DNA of 64,000 bases from Mesorhizobium caraganae. Its GTDB lineage: Bacteria > Pseudomonadota > Alphaproteobacteria > Rhizobiales > Rhizobiaceae. This document shows positions 44,794-53,501 of the stretch, piece after piece. The stretch is from the NCBI RefSeq assembly GCF_016836705.1, contig NZ_JAFCGY010000016.1:1-64000 (forward strand), given 5' to 3'. Made by a program: the position numbers and the translations under genes. A model generated the notes under the pieces. That model was not told the DNA's origin. It made no database searches and worked only from the letters and a program-made list of their open reading frames with translations. Positions within the stretch are counted from its first letter, which is position 1. Each line of letters begins with the position of its first letter.

Positions 44794-44931
44794 ATCTGCC
44801 CGGGCGCGGGCAGTATCCTTAGAGTTCTCAACCAAGAGCGTTATCCAATCCCATAAATTATGTTTTTCAGCCCCTTGATAGCAGAGCCGCCCTATAAATG
44901 GGAAAATAAGTTGGTCAGGAGGCGGCGGCCT

Positions 44932-45043
44932 AGAGCCGGATGACTTCAGGTCGAATCGACCTGAAGTCATCCGCCTCTAAATTAAAGAAGTAGAGCATGA
45001 TGTCGTCCGAAAACCGCTTCACACTTTTCGGCATCATGCTCTA
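44932..45043. repeat. Composite palindromic repeat, copy B
   Basis: Part 1 (44932-44982) has the hairpin GATGACTTCAGGTCGA/TCGACCTGAAGTCATC. Part 2 (44995-45039) is the 45-bp palindrome. The pair matches the composite at 14290-14403 in order and spacing, and part 1 shows compensating changes in its stem. The HxlR gene's stop codon (45041-45043) is formed by the end of the element. Confidence 0.88.
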
Positions 45044-45553
45044 GGCGGCGCTCGACGCCTTGCGAGCAACCACCGCCTCATATCCGGCCTGCAATGTGGC
45101 GCGGACGGAAGGCCGCCCCGGCGCTGCAACTGGCGTACCCAGATGCTCGTGGCGCAGCTCGTCCATGAACTGATCCCACATCGCCGGCCCGCCTTTTTCC
45201 AGGAGCTCGGCGCGGATCGAAAGTTCTTCGCTGACCGGCAGCCAGACGCGCCCCCAGGCGCCGAGATGGGCCATGATCGGCACCAGCGTGATGGCCATTT
45301 CGGTCAGGCTGTAGATCGCCTTCTGCTTGTGCGAGGGGTCGTCGGCCTTGGTCAGCATGCCGAGTTCCATCAGCCGCTTCAGCCGGTCGGCCAGGATGTT
45401 GGAAGCGATGCCCTCGATCGAGCCGTTGAGCAGCTCGCGAAAGTGGCGTTTGCCGCCAAAAATCATGTCGCGCAGGATGATCAGGCTCCAGCGGTCGCCG
45501 AATACCTCCAGCGACAAATTGATAGGGCATCCCGAACGGTGTTCGGTTTTCAT
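45041..45553 (-). CDS. HxlR family transcriptional regulator
   Basis: A 170-residue MarR-like winged-helix regulator of the HxlR family: GCPINLSLEVFGDRWSLIIL, GGKRHFRELLNGSIEGIASNILADRLKRL and EMAITLVPIMAHLGAWG. The C-terminal extension ends in a palindromic repeat, which gives the stop. It is divergent from an alpha/beta hydrolase gene with palindromes in the gap and probably regulates it. Confidence 0.9.
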   Translation of the reverse strand: MKTEHRSGCPINLSLEVFGDRWSLIILRDMIFGGKRHFRELLNGSIEGIASNILADRLKRLMELGMLTKADDPSHKQKAIYSLTEMAITLVPIMAHLGAWGRVWLPVSEELSIRAELLEKGGPAMWDQFMDELRHEHLGTPVAAPGRPSVRATLQAGYEAVVARKASSAA

Positions 45554-45573
45554 CCGACTCTCCCCAAAAAACT

Positions 45574-45627
45574 GGTTGCATTATCGTATCAGTTTTATTA
45601 TCGTGCAACCGATTGCAAAATGCAATC
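45574..45627. promoter_or_regulatory. HxlR operator region with palindromes
   Basis: GGTTGCA (45574-45580) pairs with TGCAACC (45604-45610), and GATTGCA-AAA-TGCAATC (45611-45627) is a perfect palindrome. All share the TTGCA core. They lie between the divergent HxlR and hydrolase genes. Confidence 0.65.
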
Positions 45628-45718
45628 AGTTTGAAGCTTAAGCGACGAGACTCCCATAACAAAGGCCGCAGCACCCGAAATCGTCTCCCAGACGTTTGGC
45701 GATCCCCGGGATCCAGCC

Positions 45719-46489
45719 ATGCTGCTGATCATGGGCGCCATGGCCTCGATGCTGTGGTGGCCGGAGGCGCTTTGCAAAAAACTTGCCGGCGAAGGTCGTT
45801 TCGTGATCCGCTACGACAACCGCGACACCGGCCTGTCGACCAAATATGCGCCGGGTGAACCGCCCTACACGTTCGACGACATGGCGGACGATGCCGTCGG
45901 CGTCCTCGACAGCCATGGTATCGGGAAGGCGCACGTGGTCGGGATGTCGATGGGCGGCATGATCGCGCAACGACTGGTGTTGAAACATCCCTCGCGTGTC
46001 ATCTCGCTGACGGTGATCAGCAGTTCGCCGGTGGGCATCGACACATCGCATCTGCCGGGGACGACCGAGGCCTATATGGAGCACTCGGCCGACGGCGCCA
46101 AGGTCGACTGGTCGGACCGCGACCAGGTGATCGACTTCGTCGTCAAGGACGCCCAGGCCATCGCAAGCACCGCGCATCCGTTCGACGAGAAGGCGATGCG
46201 GGCGTTCATTGAACGGGACTATGACCGATCCGGCGGCTTTTTGAGCGCGACCAACCATTTCATGCTGAAAGGCGGCGAGGATATGAAAAGGCGCCTGCAC
46301 GAGATCAAGGCCCCGCTGCTCGTCATCCACGGGACATCGGATCCGATCTTTCCAGTTGAGCATGGCGCGGCCCTTGCCGATGCCATCGCCGGCGCACGGC
46401 TTGTCCGCATCGAAGGCGGTGGCCACGAACTGCATCCCCAGGATTGGGGCACGATTGCCGCAGCTATCATTGCCCATACCAAGCCCTGA
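45719..46489 (+). CDS. Alpha/beta hydrolase with no canonical start codon at the expected place
   Basis: An alpha/beta hydrolase: IMGAMASM oxyanion segment, IRYDNRDTGLS, nucleophile elbow VGMSMGGM with the catalytic serine, HGTSDPIFP with the acid and GGHELHP with the histidine. The ATG at 45719 gives 256 residues but falls inside the expected first strand. In-frame sequence upstream reads TKAAAPEIVSQTFGDPRDPA, which looks like the missing N-terminus, and starts just after an ATA at 45656-45658. No ATG, GTG or TTG exists in that frame before the stop at 45632. Either ATA is used, or the true start was lost by one base change, or the short form is made. Divergent from HxlR. Confidence 0.82.
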   Translation: MLLIMGAMASMLWWPEALCKKLAGEGRFVIRYDNRDTGLSTKYAPGEPPYTFDDMADDAVGVLDSHGIGKAHVVGMSMGGMIAQRLVLKHPSRVISLTVISSSPVGIDTSHLPGTTEAYMEHSADGAKVDWSDRDQVIDFVVKDAQAIASTAHPFDEKAMRAFIERDYDRSGGFLSATNHFMLKGGEDMKRRLHEIKAPLLVIHGTSDPIFPVEHGAALADAIAGARLVRIEGGGHELHPQDWGTIAAAIIAHTKP

Positions 46490-46582
46490 CAGAGGCTTGA
46501 CAGGCTCCCCTGCGGAAATAGCCAGGTGACATTTCGGTGTTGTCAGGCAGTGTCAACGAATTCGAAAACAAGCGAGCAAAGC

Positions 46583-47239
46583 ATGTCCCTGACGTTCCAT
46601 TTCCATCCGCTGGCATCGTTCTGCTGGAAACCGCTGATTGCGTTTTACGAGAACGACACGCCCTTCACCCCGGTCATCGTCGATCTCGGCAACGAGCAGT
46701 CGCGCGCGGCGTTCCGGAAGGTGTCGCCGACCGGCAAGATGCCGGCGCTGCGTGACGAAGCGCGCAAGCGCACCGTGCTGGAATCGACCATCGTCATCGA
46801 ATATCTCGCCGCGCACTATCCAGGTCCGGTCGAGCTCATCCCCACAGACATCGATCTGGCGCTGGCCGTCCGCCAAGCCGACCGTTTCTATGATTTCTAC
46901 GTCCAGGCGCCGATGCAAAAGATCGTCGGCGACAGGCTGCGGCCGCAGGACAAGACCGATCCGTTCGGGGTCGAGGACGCGCGCGCGCAACTGCGCAACG
47001 CCTACGCGATCGTCGAGGAGGAGATGCGCTCGAAAATCTGGGCGGCCGGCCATAGCTTCACCATGGCCGACTGTGCGGCCTCGCCGGCACTCTTCTACGC
47101 CAACAAGGTCGAGCCGTTCGGCGACAGCTATCCCGCCGTGAAACGCTATCATGATCGCCTGCTCAAGCGGCCCTCTTTCGCCAGGGTGGTCGAGGAGGCG
47201 CAGCCCTACTTCAAATTCTTCCCCTACAATAACGGCTGA
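46583..47239 (+). CDS. Glutathione S-transferase family protein
   Basis: A 218-residue GST: thioredoxin-like N-domain (LTFHFHPLASFCWKPLIAFY, KVSPTGKMPALRDE, LESTIVIEYLAAHYP) and helical C-domain (HSFTMADCAASPALFYAN). The start at 46583 gives the standard length; the ribosome site is weak. It follows the hydrolase gene after 93 bp and may be co-regulated with it. Substrate unknown. Confidence 0.92.
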   Translation: MSLTFHFHPLASFCWKPLIAFYENDTPFTPVIVDLGNEQSRAAFRKVSPTGKMPALRDEARKRTVLESTIVIEYLAAHYPGPVELIPTDIDLALAVRQADRFYDFYVQAPMQKIVGDRLRPQDKTDPFGVEDARAQLRNAYAIVEEEMRSKIWAAGHSFTMADCAASPALFYANKVEPFGDSYPAVKRYHDRLLKRPSFARVVEEAQPYFKFFPYNNG

Positions 47240-47254
47240 TCTGCACGATCTCGC

Positions 47255-47627
47255 CTAGGGTGCGATCAACTTCTCGCGCCCTTCCGGCTCCACCATCTTG
47301 AGCCGGGTTTCGGGTCCGTCGGCTTCGAGGATCGCCGCCAACGAAGCTCAGCCCGGCGCTGGCGGTCGAGGCGGCGATCTTGACCGAGGGCTGGCCGTTT
47401 TCGGGGATCAGCCGGAACAGCACGGTCTCGGCCTCGCCTGCCGTCGCCGGCAGGATCGAAATGCTGGAGCGCAGCCGGCCTTCGCTGTCGACGATTTCAA
47501 GACCGCTGCCGCGCAAGATGCCGGTGCCGTCTCGCGCTTTGGCCGGGAGAATCTGCATCAAACCGGTGGCGGCGACCAAAACCAGATTAACCGCAGTCAC
47601 GGCGCCAAGAAGCGTTTCGCGTCGCAT
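47255..47627 (-). pseudogene. Small exported or membrane protein, frameshifted near the C-terminus
   Basis: The frame starts at 47627 with AGGAGG upstream, and encodes a membrane-anchor segment (LLGAVTAVNLVLVAATGLM) then ILRGSGLEIVDSEGRLRSSI and FRLIPENGQPSVKIA. At GLSFVGG (about 47330-47342) the sense frame ends. In another frame the sequence continues AAILEADGPETRLKMVEPEG and REKLIAP to a TAG at 47255-47257, which reads like the natural end. One or two bases are missing or extra there. If not, the open frame would run past into unrelated sequence to 47211. Pseudogene or base error. Confidence 0.75.
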
Positions 47628-47692
47628 CGGTGGTCCTCCTGTCGTAAGGCAAGGGGGCAAGGACCGGCTGTATTTTCCGCGTCGCGCCCAGC

Positions 47693-47956
47693 CTATGCTT
47701 CCCAGAACTGGTCTAGCCAAATATTGAGCTTGAGGAAGCCGGCACTGCTGACCGTATAGACCCGCCTCGTGCCTTCGGCCTTGGCCTGAACCAGACCGGC
47801 GTCCAGCAACACTTTCAAATGCTGGGACACGGCCGGGCGAGAGACTGGCAGGCCCGAAGCCAGTTCGTTGACGGTTTTCGGGCCGCGCCGGAGCTCTTCC
47901 AGGAGATAGCGCCGGTTGGGATCGGCAATCGCCATGAAGGCGTCAGAAAAGATCAT
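47693..47956 (-). CDS. ArsR family transcriptional regulator
   Basis: An 87-residue compact winged-helix protein: DAFMAIADPNRRYLLEEL, GPKTVNELASGLPVSRPAVS and QHLKVLLDAGLVQAKAEGTR. It lacks metal-binding cysteines, as in the SdpR-like ArsR subgroup. The ATG at 47956 is 32 bp after the MFS gene's stop on the same strand; the frame to 47992 would overlap it. A SRPBCC partner is common for this subgroup, but is not seen here. Confidence 0.9.
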   Translation of the reverse strand: MIFSDAFMAIADPNRRYLLEELRRGPKTVNELASGLPVSRPAVSQHLKVLLDAGLVQAKAEGTRRVYTVSSAGFLKLNIWLDQFWEA

Positions 47957-47988
47957 GCCTATACTTGTGGGGCAAAGCTTTTCAAATC

Positions 47989-49227
47989 TCAACCGTCAGC
48001 TTCCGCTTTTCTGAGCCGCAATGCTTCAGGGGTGACCGAGCGATCGGCCGGCTGGGTCTTGAATGCGTCGCGGTCTTCGATCGGCACCGGCGCGCGGCGG
48101 CTGATGCGCAGCAGCGTGTAGGCGGCGAGGCTGAGATGCGCCAACGCGGTGGCCAGGAAAAGGCCTTCGGGGCGGAACCAGCCCATCAGGGCGGCGGCCA
48201 GCAAGGGCCCGATCATGGTGCCGAACCCGTACAGAAGCAGCAGGCCGCCGGAGACCTTGACGAAATCCTCGGCGCGCGCGTGGTCGTTGGCATGCGCCAC
48301 GGCGATCGAATAGAGCGTGTAGGCAAAGGCGCCATAGGCGGCGGTGAAGACGATGACGAACAGGGAGGAGCGCGGTTCCAACAGGAAGATCAGGATGGCG
48401 AACAGTGCGGCGCCGAAGGCGGCGCCCGCCAGCACGAAACGACGGTCGGTCTTGTCGGAGAGGCGCCCGGCCGGAAGCTGCATGGCGGCACCGGCAACAA
48501 CGACAAGGCTCATCATCAGCGCGATCTCGGCGGTGGAAATGCCGATGCGGGCGCCATAGACGGCGCCCAGCGTGCCCCAGGCGCCGTTGGCAATGCCGAC
48601 CAGAAGGCAGGCGATCGCCGACACCGGCGAGTTGGCATAAAGCCCTTTGACGTCGAGCTTGACGTCCTGCAACGGCTTGGGAGACGAGGCCGACGACACC
48701 GCGGTCGGGATCAGCGACAGGCAGAACAAGATGCCGGTGATCATGAACAGCGATGCCGATCTGACGTCGCCGCCGGCAACGATCATCTGGCCGCCCATGA
48801 TCGAGGCATAGGTAACCATCATGTAGAGGCCGAAGACGGTGCCGCGGTTCTCGTTGGTGGCCTTTTCGTTGAGCCAGCTTTCGATGACCATGAAGGCGCC
48901 GGCCATGGTAAAGCCGGTGAAGGCGCGCAGCAGGATCCAGACATATTCGTCGATGATCAGGCCGGTGAGCAGGGCGACGATCGCGCCCGACGCGGCAAAG
49001 GCGCCGAAGGCCCTGACATGGCCGGCGCGGCGCACCAGGCGCGGTGCGAAGAAGCAGCCGGTGACGAAGCCGCCGGCCCAGGCGGTGCCCATCAGGCCGA
49101 GCGATGCCGTCGAAAACCCTTCGATCTGGCCACGCAGCGGCAACAGCAGGCCGTGCAATCCCGAAGCCGCGAGCAGGAAAGCAGTGCCGCGAAGCAGCGA
49201 GAGGATCGGTCTGTAACTTGCAAACAT
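47989..49227 (-). CDS. MFS transporter (YcaD-like)
   Basis: A 412-residue twelve-span MFS protein. FASYRPILSLLRGTAFLLAAS opens the first span, and GFVTGCFFAPRLVRRAGHVR and VMVIESWLNEK-like FMVIESWLNEKATNENRG match the YcaD/CyanateMFS-like group. The ATG at 49227 has GGAT upstream; 49251 is an alternative with no ribosome site. An ArsR gene follows after 32 bp. Transported compound unknown. Confidence 0.88.
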   Translation of the reverse strand: MFASYRPILSLLRGTAFLLAASGLHGLLLPLRGQIEGFSTASLGLMGTAWAGGFVTGCFFAPRLVRRAGHVRAFGAFAASGAIVALLTGLIIDEYVWILLRAFTGFTMAGAFMVIESWLNEKATNENRGTVFGLYMMVTYASIMGGQMIVAGGDVRSASLFMITGILFCLSLIPTAVSSASSPKPLQDVKLDVKGLYANSPVSAIACLLVGIANGAWGTLGAVYGARIGISTAEIALMMSLVVVAGAAMQLPAGRLSDKTDRRFVLAGAAFGAALFAILIFLLEPRSSLFVIVFTAAYGAFAYTLYSIAVAHANDHARAEDFVKVSGGLLLLYGFGTMIGPLLAAALMGWFRPEGLFLATALAHLSLAAYTLLRISRRAPVPIEDRDAFKTQPADRSVTPEALRLRKAEADG

Positions 49228-49340
49228 TGTTTGATCCGGCTGGAGGGGCATGTCAGTTCTGAAGACGGGAGCAGCTCTGAAGACAGGCGCATTCGGGCTT
49301 TTCGGCGGCGGATGCTCCGACGCCGAAACCAACGCGAAAA

Positions 49341-49535
49341 TTAGCCGCGGCGAAACAGGGCTTCGGCCGCCGATTTGGTGCTGCCCTTGGTCTGCAATTC
49401 GGCTTCCAGCCGGGCGATCTCGTCGCGCAGGATGCCGATCCGCTCGGTCAGGTCACCGACCGACAGCAGCGACAGATCCTGTCCGATTTCATGCGGCCTG
49501 GATTTCTTTTTGGGTTCGTCGTCGAAGATCGCCAT
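49341..49535 (-). CDS. DUF1192 family protein
   Basis: A 64-residue protein: MAIFDDEPKKKSRPHEIGQD then LTERIGILRDEIARLEAELQ, a short coiled coil. This is DUF1192, a small alphaproteobacterial family. GGGAGGAG precedes the ATG at 49535. It is divergent from the quinone oxidoreductase gene, an arrangement often kept in rhizobia (from memory). Confidence 0.93.
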   Translation of the reverse strand: MAIFDDEPKKKSRPHEIGQDLSLLSVGDLTERIGILRDEIARLEAELQTKGSTKSAAEALFRRG

Positions 49536-49648
49536 CGTCGCTCCTCCCTGATTCAGCATTTGCCTGATCCGGCAATCAGCATACATAGGGCAGGGGTGCT
49601 GATGCAAACAGCCGGCGACAGACCGGCAGGATCGGGACGGAAAACTTC

Positions 49649-50659
49649 ATGGCGAGCGGACATAAAATTCCGACCAGGATGACGGCCATTGCAATTTCGC
49701 AACCGGGCGGACCGCGGGTGCTGAAACCGGAAACGCGCGACGTGCCGGTGCCCGATCCCGGCGAAATCCTGATCCGGGTGCGTGCGGCCGGCGTCAACCG
49801 ACCCGACGTGCAGCAGCGCAAGGGCGCCTATCCGCCACCGCCCGGCGCTTCGGACCTGCCCGGCCTCGAGGCATCGGGCGAAGTGGCAGCACTTGGCGAC
49901 GAGATATCGCGCTGGCGCCTCGGCGACCGGGTCTGCGCGCTGACGCCGGGCGGCGGCTATGCCGAATACGTCAAGGTTCATTCCGGCAGCGTGCTGCCGT
50001 TGCCCGCCGGCTTCACCCATACGGAAGCGGCCGCGGTGCCGGAGAACTATTTCACCGTCTGGCACAATGTGTTCGAGCGCGGCGGCCTGAAGAAAGGCGA
50101 GACGCTGCTCGTCCATGGCGGCTCGTCCGGCATCGGCACCACGGCGATCCAGCTGGCATCGGCCTTCGGCGCCTATGTCGTCACCACCGCCGGCAGCAAG
50201 GAGAAGTGCGACGCCTGTCTGAAGCTCGGCGCCGACCGGGCGATCAACTACCGCGAGGAGGATTTTGTCGCCGCGGTCAAGGACGCCACCGGCGGCAAGG
50301 GCGCCGACGTCATTCTCGACATGGTCGGCGGCGATTACGTCCAGCGCAACTATGAGGCGGCGGCAGTCGAGGGCAGGATTGTCCAGATCGCCGTCCAGGC
50401 CGGCGCGGTGGCGAGCGCCGATTTTTCAAAAATCATGGTCAAGCGGCTGACCCATACCGGCTCGACGCTGCGGCCCCGCACGGTCGAGTTCAAGGCAGCG
50501 ATCGCTGCGGCGCTGGAAGCGCAGGTGTGGCCGCTGCTCAGCACACGCAAAGTGTCGCCGGTCATGGACATGATCTTCCCGCTGGCCGATGCCTGGCGTG
50601 CGCATGAGCGCATGGAAGAGGGAGAGCATATAGGCAAGATCGTTCTCGACGTCGGCTAG
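49649..50659 (+). CDS. NAD(P)H-quinone oxidoreductase (PIG3-like MDR)
   Basis: A 336-residue zinc-free MDR of the PIG3/QOR group: VRAAGVNRPDVQQRKGAYPP, LPGLEASGEV, HGGSSGIGTTAIQLA for NADPH and YFTVWHNVFERGGLKKGE. It reduces quinones by one or two electrons. MTAIAISQPGGP at 49679 is an alternative start 10 residues in. It is divergent from the DUF1192 gene across 113 bp. Confidence 0.93.
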   Translation: MASGHKIPTRMTAIAISQPGGPRVLKPETRDVPVPDPGEILIRVRAAGVNRPDVQQRKGAYPPPPGASDLPGLEASGEVAALGDEISRWRLGDRVCALTPGGGYAEYVKVHSGSVLPLPAGFTHTEAAAVPENYFTVWHNVFERGGLKKGETLLVHGGSSGIGTTAIQLASAFGAYVVTTAGSKEKCDACLKLGADRAINYREEDFVAAVKDATGGKGADVILDMVGGDYVQRNYEAAAVEGRIVQIAVQAGAVASADFSKIMVKRLTHTGSTLRPRTVEFKAAIAAALEAQVWPLLSTRKVSPVMDMIFPLADAWRAHERMEEGEHIGKIVLDVG

Positions 50660-50772
50660 GACGGACGTACCGGTATTCAGGTGAGGCCGGCCTGCAAACG
50701 GCGGCTGCCTGCGCTTCCGGCCTTCCTGGGGCGTGCAATCGCTACCAGCAATATGAACAGAGGCTTAATGGT

Positions 50773-50793
50773 GCAATGCAGCATTTGCATTGC
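50773..50793. promoter_or_regulatory. Palindrome upstream of the DUF1127 gene
   Basis: GCAATGCA-GCATT-TGCATTGC is a perfect 8-bp-arm inverted repeat, 90 bp upstream of the DUF1127 start. It may be a regulator binding site in this gene's promoter region. Confidence 0.45.
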
Positions 50794-50883
50794 GGCTATG
50801 CAAAGACGTCTGTTCAATTTGTGGGCAGCACTGCCTATCTAAGCGTCATCGAAACGATTTGATCCAACAACTGGAGGAATACC

Positions 50884-51024
50884 GTGAACCCGATCCGCGC
50901 TTTCCGTAACTGGCGTATGTACAACGAAACCGTGCGCGAGCTGAACAAGCTCAACGCCCGTCAGCTCAGCGACCTCGGCATCAGCCGCGGCGACATCGAG
51001 CGGATTGCCCGCAAGGCCATCTAA
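50884..51024 (+). CDS. DUF1127 small protein
   Basis: A 46-residue protein with GTG start and a strong GGAGGAA site: MNPIRAFRNWRMYNETVREL then LNARQLSDLGISRGDIERIA, the DUF1127 signature. Members are arginine-rich and linked to RNA turnover or phosphate/sRNA-related regulation in Agrobacterium and Rhodobacter. The gene is too short for a usual length cut-off. A terminator-like hairpin follows at 51107. Confidence 0.95.
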   Translation: MNPIRAFRNWRMYNETVRELNKLNARQLSDLGISRGDIERIARKAI

Positions 51025-51106
51025 TTCGGAGCATGGCCGGCCGTAAGGCCTGGCCATGTGCTGGAAGCAAGAGCCGCAGCAGACGTTTACCGTCGCCGGT
51101 TCCGAG

Positions 51107-51140
51107 CCCGCTGGACCCTGTCCGGCGGGTTTTGTCGTTT
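51107..51140 (+). terminator. Likely terminator after the DUF1127 gene
   Basis: The gap 51025-51346 (322 bases) holds no gene. A CATGGCC/GGCCATG hairpin lies at 51032-51058. CCCGCTGGA/TCCGGCGGG (one G-U pair) at 51107-51129 is followed by TTTTGTCGTTTT, a good terminator. The rest must contain the promoter of the TrcR gene. Confidence 0.75.
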
Positions 51141-51346
51141 TGGACCCTCTTTTTATGACTCGGCATCAACGAGCGCCGAGGCCGAGGCTTTTCCGGTCTC
51201 CACGCAGTCTGGGTCCGGCGGGCACCTTGCGCCAAAAACATTGCGAAACGGCGGCGGAGCGGTTATACAGGCCGCGAATTTCCCATTTTGGTGGCTCTAA
51301 ACCACCGCCCGCGCGGGAACGCGGGCGAACGAGAAGGATTTTGAAA

Positions 51347-52042
51347 ATGGCCAATACGCTGCTGATGCCCAAGGCGACCGCCGTCTGGCTGGTCGACAAC
51401 ACCGCGCTCTCCTTCGAACAGATCGCGCAGTTCTGCGGACTGCATCCGCTCGAGGTCAAGGCGATCGCCGACGGCGAATCGGCGCAAGGCATCAAGGGCA
51501 TGGACCCGATCATGACGGGACAGCTGACCCGCGACGAGATCGCGCGCGCCGAGAAGGATCCGAACCAGCGCCTGAAACTGTCCGACCCCAAGGTGCGGGT
51601 GCCGGAATCCAAGCGCAAAGGTCCGCGCTACACCCCGCTGTCGAAGCGCCAGGACCGGCCCAATGCCATCCTGTGGCTGGTGCGCAACCACCCGGAATTG
51701 AAGGACGCGCAGATTTCCCGCCTGGTCGGTACGACCAAGTCGACGATCGAACAGATCCGCGAGCGCAAGCACTGGAACTCGGCCAATCTGCAGCCGATGG
51801 ATCCGGTGACGCTGGGTCTCGCCTCGCAGATCGACCTCGACATGGAAGTCAACCGCGCCTCGCGCGGCCGCGAACAGGCGCAGCCGGTCGGTGACACGCT
51901 GCTGCCGGCGGCCCTGACCGAGCGGCTGGTGCCGGCGCCGGAGAAGCCGAAGGATGAGGATGCCGAGCTCGACGCCAATGCCGTGTTCGCCAAGCTCTCG
52001 GCGCTGAAGTCCAAGAACGGCGACACCAACGACGACGAGTAG
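51347..52042 (+). CDS. trcR: DUF1013 family transcriptional regulator (TrcR-like)
   Basis: A 231-residue protein of the alphaproteobacterial DUF1013 family: MANTLLMPKATAVWLVDNTA, LSFEQIAQFCGLHPLEVKAI and the helix-turn-helix-like DAQISRLVGTTKSTIEQIRE. The family has been described as an essential, conserved cell-cycle-linked transcription factor (TrcR), as I recall. AAGGA precedes the ATG. It is solitary, with its own terminator at 52074-52101. Confidence 0.9.
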   Translation: MANTLLMPKATAVWLVDNTALSFEQIAQFCGLHPLEVKAIADGESAQGIKGMDPIMTGQLTRDEIARAEKDPNQRLKLSDPKVRVPESKRKGPRYTPLSKRQDRPNAILWLVRNHPELKDAQISRLVGTTKSTIEQIRERKHWNSANLQPMDPVTLGLASQIDLDMEVNRASRGREQAQPVGDTLLPAALTERLVPAPEKPKDEDAELDANAVFAKLSALKSKNGDTNDDE

Positions 52043-52073
52043 GGTTCGCGACGAGTAAGGTTCCCATGCCAAT

Positions 52074-52101
52074 AAAAAAGCCCGCTTCGCGCGGGCTTTT
52101 T
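52074..52101 (+). terminator. Terminator of trcR
   Basis: AAAAAAGCCCGC, loop TTCGC, GCGGGCTTTTT: a classic bidirectional stem with a T run. It lies 31 bp past the trcR stop and also 20 bp past the stop of the convergent WYL regulator. Confidence 0.95.
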
Positions 52102-52120
52102 GCTGGTGGCTGCCGTTAGC

Positions 52121-52840
52121 TCAGCTGCGCGCCGCCCGATCCGGCGTCATGCCGTAATCCTCGGAGCGTTCGACCGCGCGGTAGAAATCGGCAAGCTGCT
52201 TGCCGCGCTCCGGCTTGAAGATACGGCCGGCGATGACCACGGAGCCGATGCGGTCGATGCGGAAGGCGCGGAAATCGTCGCGCATCTCGCACCAGGCGAC
52301 CAGTGTCCATACCTTGCCCCAGAACCACAGGCCGAGCGGACGGATATCGCGCGCGGTGCCGCGACCGGCCTCGTCGCGATAGTCGATGGTCAGCACCTGG
52401 CGCTTCTCGACGGCGCGCTCGATCAGGTCGATCGCCTCGCGGGCGGCGTCGCTCACCACCCACATCGGCGTGTGGATCTCGGTGCGGGCGATGCGGTCTT
52501 TCTCGGCGTCGGGCAGCACGGCGCCGATCTTGACCAGCGCCTCGTCGGCGGCACGCGCCATGGCCGCACCACCAAAGGCGCGCACCATGCGGGCACCTGC
52601 GACCAGCGCGACGATCTCGTCACGCGTGAACATCAGCGGCGGAAGGTCGAAACCCTCCCTCATCATGTAGCCAACGCCCGCCTCGCCGTCGATCGGCACC
52701 CCGGTCGACTGCAGGTCGGCAATGTCGCGGTAGATGGTTCGCTCGGAAACCTCGAGCCAGGTGCCGAGCTTCTGGGCGGTGACCAGCCGGCCACCGCGCA
52801 GATGCTGCACGATCTGGAAGAGCCTGTCGGCACGGCGCAT
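52121..52840 (-). CDS. YafY-type regulator (HTH-WYL)
   Basis: A 239-residue regulator: DeoR-like helix-turn-helix (MRRADRLFQIVQHLRGGRLV, EVSERTIYRDIADL) then a WYL domain (VLTIDYRDEAGRGT, RDIRPLGLWFWGKVWTLVAW) that usually senses a ligand. The start at 52840 has GAGGGA upstream. Two genes on the same strand further upstream share a palindrome (53348, 53714); it is a candidate regulator of them, by position only. Confidence 0.92.
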   Translation of the reverse strand: MRRADRLFQIVQHLRGGRLVTAQKLGTWLEVSERTIYRDIADLQSTGVPIDGEAGVGYMMREGFDLPPLMFTRDEIVALVAGARMVRAFGGAAMARAADEALVKIGAVLPDAEKDRIARTEIHTPMWVVSDAAREAIDLIERAVEKRQVLTIDYRDEAGRGTARDIRPLGLWFWGKVWTLVAWCEMRDDFRAFRIDRIGSVVIAGRIFKPERGKQLADFYRAVERSEDYGMTPDRAARS

Positions 52841-52906
52841 CGTATGGTCCCTCGGCTGCGTTTCTATGAATGTCGTGGTCCCCAAACCGGTTCCGGGCGA
52901 CATCCA

Positions 52907-53317
52907 TTATGGTTTCAATCCTTCGCGCTTGCGCTGCGCGGCGACGAATTCCGCGCCGAAGGACAGTTTCTTCGTCGTCGGCGCGTTGGTGTCGAGCACG
53001 CGCCAGAACGGCGCAATCGCTGACAATTCCAGGCCGCGCTCGAGATCCTCATTGGCGGCTTCTGCAACAGTGCGCAGATGATAGCCGATGGTGACCGGAC
53101 ATGTCACTTGCACCCCGTGCTCGATGGCGAGAGCGGTGCGCAAGGCGCGGACGTCCATCTCGACGCCGTTGGGTAGGGAGCGGATGAAATCATCGACCTG
53201 GCGGGCCGTCGGCACCAGCATCGGCTGACCCTCGACGACGTCACCTATCGTGCGCGGCGTCGGTTTCACGCCATTGATGCCCGGCGTGTTCAGCCTTTCA
53301 TTCCAGCTTTTCACCAT
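52907..53317 (-). CDS. MGMT-like small protein
   Basis: A 136-residue protein resembling a family annotated as methylated-DNA-cysteine-methyltransferase related: MVKSWNERLNTPG, then MLVPTARQVDDFIRSLPNG, EHGVQVTCPVTIGYHL and APFWRVLDTNA. The cysteine in TCPVT lies in a different context from the PCHR active site of Ogt/Ada, so DNA repair activity is doubtful. Start at 53317 has GGAGAC upstream. A TGACAG palindrome lies 31 bp before it. Match is from memory. Confidence 0.7.
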   Translation of the reverse strand: MVKSWNERLNTPGINGVKPTPRTIGDVVEGQPMLVPTARQVDDFIRSLPNGVEMDVRALRTALAIEHGVQVTCPVTIGYHLRTVAEAANEDLERGLELSAIAPFWRVLDTNAPTTKKLSFGAEFVAAQRKREGLKP

Positions 53318-53347
53318 CCATGTCTCCTGACACGTTTATGGCATGGT

Positions 53348-53373
53348 GCTCCTGACAGCATTCTGTCAGGAGC
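53348..53373. promoter_or_regulatory. Palindrome GCTCCTGACAG/CTGTCAGGAGC, copy 1
   Basis: An 11-bp-arm perfect palindrome with a 4-base centre, 31 bp upstream of the MGMT-like gene. The same sequence (10-bp arms) recurs at 53714-53737 upstream of the next gene. Confidence 0.85.
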
Positions 53374-53501
53374 CTTCAGCATCGTCGGTAGCGAGCACAC
53401 AAAAAAGGTTTGCGCCAGCCCGGGGCATCGCTGGCCGAGTTTCATGTCAATGATCTGGGCGTTGCAGGGGCCGCATCCAAGCATTGTCATGAAAAAAAGC
53501 C

